In this document: one piece after another, positions 47,257-58,845 of the stretch
Position numbering within the stretch: position 1 is the first letter of the stretch
How the letters are laid out: each line of letters opens with the position of its first letter
Source: Enchytraeus crypticus
Lineage: Eukaryota; Annelida; Clitellata; Enchytraeida; Enchytraeidae
Assembly: GCA_905160935.1 (NCBI GenBank)
Contig: CAJHZI010000447.1
Coordinates: forward strand, 1,532,501-1,596,500
DNA: 64,000 nt
Direction of reading: 5' to 3'
The notes under the pieces: model-generated
The model's database searches: none
Seen by the model: the letters and a program-made list of their open reading frames with translations, nothing else
Told to the model about the DNA's origin: nothing
Program-made: the position numbers and the translations under genes

Positions 47257-47823
47257 GATTACAATAATACACAAATAAATATAAAAATGAGTATACAGTT
47301 GAACTAACAGCAGTATTGACCGTTTGTATATACACAATATCAAAATAGGACACTGGTGTTCGTACTATAAAGTAATTAAAACTTAATTACTTAAACAATT
47401 AAATAATAATAATTTAAATTAATTAAAATAATTAAAACCTAGAAGCGTACTTCCTATTACGTCAGACACCCTGCATTGAATTTTGAGAGAACATAGGGCT
47501 CAAACCATATCAAATATGTTTCACCCTGGATTTTGTCAACTTCCACTGATTGTCGATTGATTCGAACAGTTGATTCTAGCTCGGTCATGATTTTAACTTG
47601 AATCAACTGAGTCAACAGTTCAACTAGATTGATTTAGTTGAGCCTGACTCGATTAACTCAAAAACGACAACGATAGTCGCCTCAAGCTCGACCAAACTGA
47701 ACGTTAGTGCTGGAGGGTCTCCAGGGTCGTCTGTTGCTCCTCTCATCCTCCTCCTCGATCACCCTCCTCCGCTCTGCCTCCTGCTGCTCCTCCTGAGCGA
47801 CAACCAGCACAACAATCAATTAA

Positions 47824-47957
47824 AAGCTGGTAAAGCTAAGGTTAACGTCAGTTTCCTCACTCAATGGCGATGTCAGTGACGGGCGAGCCTAGGATTTGAA
47901 CCCCGCACATACTAATCCGCGCTCGAGTATCTTGCCGACTTCGCCACTGGCTCCATC
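47824..47957 (-). repeat. SINE-A, full-length copy abutting a LINE-A tail
   Basis: Minus strand: GGAGCCAGTGGCGAAGTCGG (A box), then ATACTCGAGCGCGGATTAG, then GGTTCAAATCC (B box), then GACATCGCC...TGAGGAAACTGACGTTAAC, and the end TTAGCTTTACCAGCTTTTA. The anticodon-arm region is diverged, so the parental tRNA is not certain. Its 5' end directly touches the ATT tail of a LINE-A copy. Confidence 0.88.
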
Positions 47958-48150
47958 TATTAATAATAATAATAATAATAATAAAAGTTTAACGTTCGTT
48001 TCCTCATACAAGGATGATGTCAGGGACGTCCCATCACCTGTCATTACAAGTTGATTCACCTCAAACGATCTGAAAAAACATGTGCTAAAGAGAAGGAAAA
48101 AGACCCTAACCGGTGCCGGTCCGGCGATCAAAAAGCAGTCAGGCAAGATG
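47958..48150 (-). mobile_element. LINE-A 3'-end copy with ATT tail
   Basis: Plus-strand order: AATAATAAT tail, AAAGTTTAACGTTCG, TTTCCTCATACAAGGATGATG, CAGGGACGTCCC, AAACGATCTG and CCGGTGCCGGTCCGGCGATC. Only 3' non-coding sequence is retained. Confidence 0.85.
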
Positions 48151-48361
48151 AAAAAGTTTATTGTAGGAAGAGATGTGTTTTCAACCTACAACGGAAAGTG
48201 TATCGATAAATCACTTATTGATACTGAGTCATGTAGGCTAAACATTAGCACATCAATCCATAATGTCACGACAATGAGTGATTAAATCAGTGCCACATTA
48301 ATCAATGACGTCACGTCAGTTAGCGATTAAAACAGTTGCACATCAATTAGTTCATCATCAG

Positions 48362-49445
48362 CATCATCTCTCTCTCTTAGTGAACTGCTTACTGGAAGGT
48401 CCATGGTATATAACGCCTCCACTCTTCTCTGTCTTTCGCCTTCCTCTTCATTTCCACATATAAGTGGATCTTTAAATCATCTAACATACCTAATCTCGGC
48501 CTGCCCCTGCCTCTTTTTCCTTCCATTCTACCTTCTATGACCTCTTTTAATAGACCTTCCCCCCTTAGAATGTGTCCTATCCATCTCTTCTTCCTATTTC
48601 CTAATACATTTATCAACTGTCTATCTGTACCAACTCTCTCTTTAACTTCCTCATTTGTAGCCTTTTGAGTCCAACTAATCCTCTTCATTCTTCTCCAAAT
48701 CCACATTTCCAATGCCTCCAGTTTCCTAATATCTTCCTTCCTTAAGGTCCATGTTTCACAACCATACAATAGCGTGGTCCAAACCAAAGTTTTCACTATC
48801 TTTATCTTTGTGCCTTTCTTCAGACTTTTTGTTAATAGTTCTTTTCTTTTACCAAAGGCCGCTTTTGCTTGTGCAATCCTACTGCATATTTCAGTCTCAC
48901 ATTTCCCGTCATCGGTTACATTATCACCCAAATATTTGAAACTCTTTACCTGTTCCAATTTCGCACCATTTATTGTGATATTAACTTCACCTTTATTATT
49001 GGACACTCTCATAACCTTCTTTTTACATTAATCTTCATGCCATATCTCAATGCCGTATCATTCAGCCTATCCATTATCTTCTGCAGTCCAATCTCGCTAC
49101 CCTCTACCATTCCTTGGTCATCTGCAAATCGTACATCTTGTAACAATTTCCCTCCTACTTTTATTCCTTCTTCCATGTCTTCCATGGCTTCCTCCATCGT
49201 TGCCTCAGCGTAAATGTTAAACAGCAGCGGCGAAATGCTACAACTTTGTCTTACTGCACGTCTTATTTCACCTTCTTCTGAGTATTCTTGTTGGATTTTG
49301 ATTACTGCTCTTTGATTCTTGTACAAGTTCAAAATTAGTCTTCTATCTCTCCAGTCAATTCTCTCTAGGGTAAACAGGATAGTTTTCTCAGGGAACGACA
49401 CCCCTGCCCTGTAAATGTCAGTCAAAGCTGAGGAAGGCATAGGGG
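48362..49445 (-). mobile_element. LINE-B: best-preserved copy (RT and C-terminus)
   Basis: Two minus-strand open blocks with a frame change near 49010. The first (49440-49009) has RRLILNLYKNQRAVIKI, RRAVRQSCSISPLLFNIY and DVRFADDQGM. The second (49012-48389) has KSFKYLGDNVTDDG, KAAFGKRKELL, VWTTLLYGCETWTLRKED, EALEMWIWRRMKRISWT, NRKKRWIGHILRG and RGRGRPRLGMLDDLK, then ATGGACCTTCC, TTCACTAAGAGAGAGAG. This is the endonuclease/RT LINE type often annotated in invertebrates. The GQ/GC motif reads RQSC rather than RQGC. It is 5'-truncated. Confidence 0.9.
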
Positions 49446-49484
49446 GTCCACCTCGTCAAAAAGCATATCCCCCAAGAAATAATA

Positions 49485-49757
49485 GCATCATCATCTTCCC
49501 TTAAATCCCAGCTTAACTACGGCTAGAGCTTAGGGTCGGGATACGAATAGACTTTCTCCAATCCTCTCTGTCCCACACCATATCATAGGTCAATCCCCTA
49601 TTTTTCCATTCATTTTGGAAAATGTTGTGGCAATTCTGGAGCCTAGGCGCTCACCAACCTTTCTGACGTTGGTTTGGAAGATAGTTGCCTTCTACGACAC
49701 GTGCAGTCACTGGTTGGTCTATTCTTAAACGACCCGGACACAACACGGGCAATGCAT
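49485..49757 (-). repeat. SINE-B-like repeat
   Basis: ATCATCATCTTCCC end, then GCTTAACTACGG, TAGGGTCGGGATACG, GGCGCTCACCAACC, ACGTGCAGTCACTGG and ACCCGGACACAACACGGG. An extra ten or so bases are inserted before TAGGGTCGGG. Confidence 0.75.
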
Positions 49758-50341
49758 CAAATTGTACTTAATTACGTAACTTAATTTTAATTAATTACGT
49801 CACGATTATGAGTTAATGAAACAATAACACATTGATAATGACTCCTTAATAATGAGTGGCTATAGTGCCGATTGAACTATCACGATTTACTATATTGTTG
49901 AAAATTGTTTTCTAGGCTTAAAGTTACTACAATATTCCAGTAGCTACTGAGAGATAAAAACTAATACAAGCCTAACTTAGTAGTTGGATGGGAACGTATG
50001 ACAGTTACTTACGTTGAGAAGTGTCTCTGAGTGAGAGAAGATATTTTTATACAACAGAACAGTGTGATAAAGTTTCATGACTAAAAAAAGGAAGAGTTTG
50101 ATAAAACTAGGTAAGAGGAAGAAGATTAGCAGAGGATATGGCATAAAAAGCCCAAGTCGCTCAACAACTAAAGGATATCCCTAGGGCTCCAGAAATCTCG
50201 TTTCAGTGCTTGTTTTCATTTAGCGCTATCAACAGCAAAGATACGATTAATGATGAGAGAGGATTCATAGTAGCACATGCGTCTGTTAACAGTCTAACTA
50301 AAAGGAACATAGACGACATCATAATTATTACTTATGACAGA
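49758..50341. other. No gene recognised
   Basis: Downstream side of the coiled-coil gene. It may hold its 3' UTR or a further exon; I found none. Confidence 0.45.
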
Positions 50342-53300
50342 TTATACCTTCTGCCGAAGCCACTCTTCATAAAGTCGGCGTGCATCAGCTTTCTTTTCTT
50401 CTTTTATAAACTTCTCCATTTCCCTCTGTCTCATTTCTTGATTCCTCATTTCTTTCTTTTGAGCTCTTATTGCTTCTTCTTTCTCTTCCATCCTAATTGA
50501 ATTAAAATAAAATATATTTATAAAACATCAATTAAGGTGTATGACCATGGCCAGTGGCGTAACCACGACCGAAAATCTGGGGGGGACACAATCAGTGGTG
50601 TATCCACGAGGGGGGCGGGAGTCTGCCCTCCCTTTAGGCCCGCCAAAAAAAAGTAAACTATATTTTCATTGTTTTTATGGCAATTTCGAAATTAGTAATG
50701 TATTAATTCTTACCAGACATGGCTTCTTGGTCTTTAACATAAATTTATCCATGATGCAATTATGCAGAACTTGCGTTACTGTCCATGAATTTATATTGTA
50801 ACAAACTCCATAAACTAATCTTCTATGCACATTTTTCAGAGCATCTACCGATGGTTGATAAGTTGACCTCTCAAGATACAATAGGCCTATGCAGCCGCAA
50901 ACTCTAGATAGGCCTATATTGTTTCATCCCGCTTAGCTCGGCAAGTTGGCACTGTCCCATATTTCGTCACACTCACTTAACATCAGTCGCTCAGCCCTAT
51001 AGTCTCCTATTCCTATATACTACTAGGTATGTGACAGTATATTGGAGTCTATGGCCGAGCATACACAGTACAACTACAGATACCAATAATTAATATCATG
51101 TAAGCGTATTAGTTTACCACTCGATCTACAGCACGGCTCTATAAATAGTAATACTTACACATGCAGTTATTGAGACATTGAAAATACGCAAAATTTCTCA
51201 CATAAAGTATATATATTTGAGCCTAAATTCTGGGGGGGACATTTGCATGCATGTCCCCCCAGTCTAAATTCTGGGGGGGGGACGTGTCCCCTCTGTCCCC
51301 CCCGGTGGTTATGCCAATGACCATGGCATCACTTACGTTGAAAAATAGACTCTAAACCTTAATGTTTTCTTAAAATATTGAAGTTATAATGTGGTATAGG
51401 TCTATTGATTGATAAAATATACAACAAGTACCTGTTATAGCTGTATAATGGTGTACTGTATTAACCCGCATTATTATATAAAGTTAATCCATATTATGGT
51501 GTAATCCTAGTGTTTATCCAAAAATGAATGCCCAAGTAATCCAAAGTCTAGAGAGACGTCTGATATATCCAAAGTCTTCTCAATAATGAGCTTAAGTCAC
51601 AGTACTTGGCATAGGCTTACATGCAGGGTGTCCCTGTGTGTGTGTCTCTGTATGTCTGTGTATCTCTTCTAAAGTATATAAGAACAACGTCCATGATGCT
51701 CTGGTGGCCATTGCGAGGTCAGTGCGGGGCAGAAGTGGGGAACAGTGCTTGGTGGCAGTGTTGGCCGGAAAATGTTGAGGCTGGCCATTGTTTAGGGACG
51801 CTGGAGGCTGCAGAATGATGTTGTTGGAGTGTGAGGAAGAGCAATGGAGAGATAAGATAAGGCTCTAGTTAAATGATGTTTGGTTAAGTTAACGAGAAAC
51901 GAAGTGCAAATGCTTAAGATTTGTATAAGAATTACAGTAACTAATAACTACAGTAACTAATGTAACAATACGTGTGTAATCTGTAATAGTACAATGATAA
52001 TAAAGATTAATCGAAGTAGCGTAGTTGGAAAAGTGTGTGACGTGTTATTGATTCTAGGAACAATATGTAATCTATAATTGATCAGAATCCGCCGAAAGCA
52101 AGTGACGTCTATGTCTTTACGAAGTGGCCCGATTTCGCGACCTCATCGCAATTGTAGTTCCCTAGTTAAATTATATTCACCTTTATTCATCTATATTTAT
52201 CCATTGCATATTATGCTATTTATATTTATCTCGCAAAATAACATTAAAAAATTTATTTCTCACTCAAAATGTCTCTTTCTATCTATCTAGTTTGCTGCTA
52301 CTAGCAGAGGTGTAAGACACACTGAGTCACAATTAGTCACTGATGACGCTTTCGACAGGTGATACTGACATTAGTTGTTCTTGGTATATTTTAAAGACAT
52401 TCAACATGGCTCAAGAACCGAAAATCTCTAACTTTTTGCAGACGATTCTTGTACTTTCGTTAGTGCCAAAATCTCCCAGATTTGTTTAATAAAGCTAACA
52501 TTGAATGCATACTAATCAGTGATTGGTGTAAGAGTAATAAGCTTACTATTTATTATGCTAAATCCGTTTTTATGTTATATTTTCCTAGTGAATTCTTCGA
52601 AACCTATATATCAGAATATAATCGTTCAATTACAGTTGATGGAAAAATCCCTATCAAGAGTAATGTAATTAAGTTTCTGGGTGTTCTTATCGATGAAAAA
52701 TTAACATTTGCCTAAACATTAGCCTAGATCAGTTATATGCAAAATAAACATTATCTTTGGAATGATGTATAAACGTAGAGCTCATATTCCGATAAATTGC
52801 CGTAAAACTTGTACTTATCACTTGTATGAAGTAGAATATCATATGGTTTAATAGTGTATGAGAAAAATTCGAAGAAAGCCCTTTATCTTCTACACATTGC
52901 GAATAACAGAGCACTGAGAATTTTACAAATTCAAGATAGCCTGTGCAAGACTAAACTACTTTACGCTAATTACAATAATCTACCGATTTATCACTTATAT
53001 AAATATCTATCTGCCAACTAGATTTATAGGTGTATATTCTGTGAAGGCTCGATGTCTAAAATTATCAGAGATAGATCAGATCAAACCTATCAAATAGTAA
53101 ATATCATACCAGGCTTTCATTACCTTATTAACTTTCATTACTCTTTTCCTCCGAATCATGCCAATTACCAGGCAAATATCTTTAAATGTTGCTCTATATG
53201 GAACTGTATTCCTGTTTAAATTTGTAATTGAAGTCTTACGCTTCTTTTAAACGATCATAAAAATGTTTCTCATGGAATCATTACAGTGTTAATTGTCCTT

Positions 53301-55060
53301 TCTTGGCGGAATAGTTTACCGTTTTTGCTGTTTGCAAGTTCATTTTTTATTGTTCGTGTTTGCTAATTTATCTAATTTTGCTAGTATGTTGGCTAGTTTT
53401 ACTGTTTGCTATTTTCGTTATCATACTTGCTGTTTTTTCTAGTCTATATACTTCTAATATTTTAACTTCTAATATCATTAATCGTACTTATTTTCTGTGG
53501 TGGTCAGCTAGATAGAGCACCTTGCGCCCTCTCTGATGTCCAGAGAATTCAATGAATAAGATGTTTGCTTTTGATATGAATGATTGATGAGATTGAAGTG
53601 TTTGATTCATTTATATTCGTTGATATAAATGCATTGTTTGCACTGTGTGTCTGTATGCTGTGGTTTCTGTCTTATATTTTTTAGTTTGGTTCAAATAAAC
53701 AACAACAACATCAATGTGGATTAGAATTACAAAAGACATAAAAAGATTAATGCTGATTTAATTATATGGATTAATTAATGGGGATTAGAGTTACACCTAA
53801 AAAATAAAATGATTTACGATTTAATCATTATCAGTCAATCTGTCTCTTCTTACATATGCAAGTGCCACAGCCACAGGTTCGACAACCAGCCTGACAGTTA
53901 CAACAGTAGGCCTACCCAGGAGATATAAAACTGGTCTTAAACCTATCGTTGTACAGCTCTATGTTTTCTTAAAGAGAATTTATCAAAGAAAGCTAAAGTT
54001 GGTCAAGTTGTACGATTACCAACGTTTTACGGTACCTAGTAGTGTAGTAGAAGGTTTAGGAATTCATACTTGAGATGACTTTTATATTATATACCTGTCA
54101 TGAAATATACATGTACAAGTAACTTATCAGAAACTCATATGGGATAAGTTATTTGTTATGTTGCTGAAAATTAAACTATAATCAAAGCTGTATCGCACAA
54201 ATAAAATATAAAGAAACCCATCAACGCTTACCATTTGTTATAAGCAGACTTCGACTCATGGTGCTTTTCTTGTTCCTTGTCCCTCTTCTCTTGCTCTTTT
54301 CTCCTCTCCTCTCGTAATTTCTTGTTATGAAGATCCTGCAGCTTAGAATCTTTCTGCTCCTTCCACTTTAGAAAATTCTAAATTTAAACAAACGGTTACA
54401 CAAGAATTAAGCAAGCGAAGGCCTACGAAAGTAGCCTTGAAAAGATATCCTACACAGACAAAGAAGTAGAAGACTGTGATCTAAATAAATTATGATACCG
54501 ATCAGCTGAGAGCAGTGGATATGGGCGTCCAGTCCCTGCAGTGGTTTAAGTGCTGCAGATAAATGTTGTTTAGATGTTGTCTAAATGTTGTTAATAAATA
54601 TTTTCTCGTTCGCTAAAATGTTGCTACTAAATTAAAAAATTACCTCAGATTATTGCTTGACTAGTGTATGTTATCGACAAAAAACTATAACTTTGATTTA
54701 TTACATATATTTGTTTGCATGTGTTTGTGATTATATTCTTAAACATTATTTTTGAGTATATATGATAAAATGTTTAGTACTAGGTGTATATGAGATAATA
54801 GATCTATGCATATATGTGTATGTTTATGCACATGCATGTACGTTCAAATATATTTTTGTGCATGTTTATATGTAGGCGTATATACTGTATGTGCACATAG
54901 TGTCTATTTTTTGAGTTGATATATAAATATACATATGGTTTGCTTTTTTCATTTTTAGTTTGAATATTATTTTTTAGTTTGAATTTTTTGTATGCATGAT
55001 GGGTGGTCGACTAGATAACATTTTTATAACCTCTTTACCGGCCTAGTGTCTAAATATAGT

Positions 55061-55121
<61 letters not shown>

Positions 55122-58100
55122 AAAGTTACATCCTCAGTGACCGATTAACTGACAGATTAACTAATAGACAGATAGACTGAATGATTGATACACTGAGGGA
55201 GTGGTTGATTAATTGATTAAATTTTAATGCTTTCATATAAATAGTTAAAGATTATTCACTAATCTATGTGCTTTGTGTTTTTTCTATGGCATTCCCCTTA
55301 TTATCTTTAAAATCAAACCATATTTCCACAGTACATGGATGCACGGATTAAGATCTCACTTGGTTATTCCTTCGCAGAACATATAGGCTGTAATGCGCAA
55401 TTGGCTCGATTTTATTTCGGTTAATAAAATTAGAGATTCTAGATAATATCACAAACCATTTCAGCATCTCTTTTCTTTTCTCTTTTTTCTTCCTCTTTCA
55501 GTCGCTTTTGCTCCTCTTCTTCTTTCTTTTTTTTCGCCATAATCTTTATGAACTCTTTCTTCTTCTCTGCCCATGCGTTGTAAGAAGCTTGGATCTCTAT
55601 CACTTTTTCTGGATCATTCTGCATCAAGAGACAACATAATATAATTTTAAAATAAAATAAAGATCGGACATTCAAGTTTTCTTTCCTTTAATTTTTAACA
55701 AAAATGTAATTAGGTTTATACACAATTCAATTTCTTCCAGCATTCCTTCGCGATTTATTATTATTGACATATGGTATACAAAGCGCTAGCTAGTTTGAGA
55801 CATGTTTTGCACAACCCGTCACAGTTCAACTGACAGTTAAATCAATCAGAAATTAAAATCTCAGATACGCAACGGGCTAACCTTATATATGTGCTTTTCT
55901 TTAAACTGCGAAGATAAGCAAAGATAAACACAATCAGTATAAATACAGTCATATAATTTATTTTCGGGTAAAAATATCAAAATTTAAGACAATCTAATAC
56001 AAATGTGGATAGACTAGCACAAACTTTGTTGTTCCTTCTTTCTTTCTCTAGTTTCTCTTCTTGTTTTCTTTTCTCCTCGGCTTGTTGTTGCTTTTTTCTC
56101 TTCTCCGCCTCACGCGTCCACTCCTCGAATATGGCGTTCCTGATGTCCGTGGTGGAGCCAAAGCTCGGCACATCCGTGCTCGACTGAGCTCGAGCTGAGG
56201 GTGGGCGGGGCTGAGCGTATCTAGAGCGTGGGCGTGGCTTCAGTTCAGTAGTCTTGTGCAAACTGTGCACAAGTAATAGAGCAGTGAGAACTGTGTTTAT
56301 AGTACATATTTTGTCTATGCTTATTTACTTGTACACATACAAGTATACATACAAGCACAAGATCATCAAAGAGGACATAAAGACCCTATCTAGTTGACAG
56401 CCAGCAAGAACAGGCAAACACACACAAGTGTACAATTAAAAACTAGCAAAACATACTAGCGAAAAAGCAGTAGCAACTAATCAGCGTGCAAATCGGAAAA
56501 ACAGTTGTACAACAATTGACAGTGATAACTACTTAGTAATTAATCGAACCACAATTTAATGCGATTAAAGCTCATTTCTAATTTAATTACCACATTTCAT
56601 TTAAGAGAAAATGATGATGGTGATAAATATCAGTAAAATAAACGAAACGGTGGATCACATTGCATGCTGAGGTTTCCAATGATAAGTTTTCCACATCAAA
56701 AGAGATGTCAAAGACGGAACAGTAATTTTTCCTTAATGCCATCCATTGCTTTTATAATTTGTGACTTGATATAAAGCTTCACTAATCAAAAATAGTAATG
56801 AAGAAATGCAACGTCCTTGGCTAACCACCTCCTCGACTAATTTCATCTCCCTTCAATCAGCCACTGAGAAATTGTATAACTTTTGAACACATCTATTTCT
56901 GGTTTATCATCGTCATCTTCTTCATATTCATTATCGATTCATGTATAAATTTAAGATTAATAAATCAACTCCAAAGTCAATTTAAAATTATGATATTACA
57001 TTGATTATTTGACAATTACTTATTTTTGTAGAATCTCATTTTTGTAAAATACCCAAAAATAAATGTTCCATACAAAAGACATGCAACAAGCAATAATTAA
57101 GCCACTAAAGGTGAACACAGTAGAATACACAATAGTTCATTCCTGCTTGTTATTTGTTGGTAATTCAAATTTTATGTACACGTACAAAGTGCATGTACAT
57201 TACTTTACAAGTAGGCCTATATGTATGTGTACTCTTACTTAAACGTCTTGATATGTTAAGCAAGGAAATAGATCAATAGCTCAGGAGAAACGACAGCTCA
57301 CCTCACATCTGTGGTGTTGCTCTTTTGATGCGGAGGTTTACTGAGAGATCGTCGAGGTGTGGGGGTGACGAGAGCGGCGCTCGTCTGAGCGTGGCTCACC
57401 AGGTCCAGTGCCTCGTCCACCTGCCGCTGCTTCTCCGAGACCACCTTCACTGAACCATTGGTTAACCTGCCAACAACACATACACTTCACTGAACCATTG
57501 GTCAACCTGCTCACAACGCATACGCTTCTCTGAACCATTGGTCAACCTGCTCACAACACATATATTTACTGAACCATGTTTCAACCTGTTCATCCAGCAT
57601 ATAGCCACATAGAAACGGTGCTTAAAGTAACTGTCTCTATTACTATTAGTCGTCAGTTTAATGAGTATTTTGGTGCAACTGTCTAGTTAGAAGTTTAGTG
57701 ATACAAGAAGATCTTGACTTGTAGTCCTCTTAATTCATTGTCTCGTAAATGCTTTGAATCTATTGTCTAGACAGTGTATTCTAACAACCATCTAGACACT
57801 GGTATTATTTTCATGCACAGTTTCTGCCTAGGAAGTGTTCAGTCTATCAACAGATAAAAATAAACCAATATCTCTTACTTGTCTTCGTTCCTCCCCCCTC
57901 GCTCATTCACAGATAACTCATCCTGTTTCTCCTCGGGTTCTCTAACTGTTTCCTGGAAACAAGAGCTCTCACCCACATCCTTCAAGGACTCACGACTGCT
58001 TCTCCGACTCTACGGCAGCAAACAAAATTCACAAATTACGCATTAATTAAGATATACAAGTGATGAATGGTGAATCAGGAGAACAAAATGATGAACTATA

Positions 58101-58707
58101 GATTCTGCTTTATAACTCAATTAAGTTTAGTTCATTTTTTTTAATTCTAAGGCTGCAGAAAAGCGAAAGTGACTTTTACTGCACATACAGAGCTACTACA
58201 TTCTGAACAAATTTACAAAGAAATCATCAACTCACACTAAGTCAATAAAATAATTTTTTTTTACTTTTTATTGCTATGGAAATAATTAACACTAAATTTT
58301 AGTGCAATCTGTTATCACCCAGAAAAACCATACAAAATAAATATATACAGAAAAATAAATACATAAATATAAAATTAATAAATTTCCTATATATATAATT
58401 ATTTTTGTTTTTACATGAACGCCTCGTGGCGCAGTGGTAGAGAGCTCATCTCTTGAACGAGAGGTCGTAAGTTCGAGACTGCGTTACGACGTGGGATTTT
58501 CTCTTCCGAGGGGCAAAAAACATCCTACTCTTGTACACTTGGTGGAGTCAGACCAAAGGATAGACGACCTTAATGCTCCATTTCCTATCCAGTCCCCTTC
58601 ATGTCGACCCCGAATAGGGATATACGGCACACTCAAAGAAAGTTTATATATATATAGGCCTATATATATATATATATATATACACACGTATATACACACA
58701 CACACAC

Positions 58708-58765
<58 letters not shown>

Positions 58766-58774
58766 TTATATATA

Positions 58775-58845
<71 letters not shown>

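Noticed and set aside
55064..55120. LINE-B tail
   Set aside because: A CT run only; the diagnostic TTAGTGCACTGCC sequence is absent.
58421..58492. Functional tRNA gene
   Set aside because: A and B boxes are good, but the T-stem does not pair and the anticodon loop cannot be formed properly; a SINE-like body and TA tail follow, so it is a tRNA-derived SINE head.
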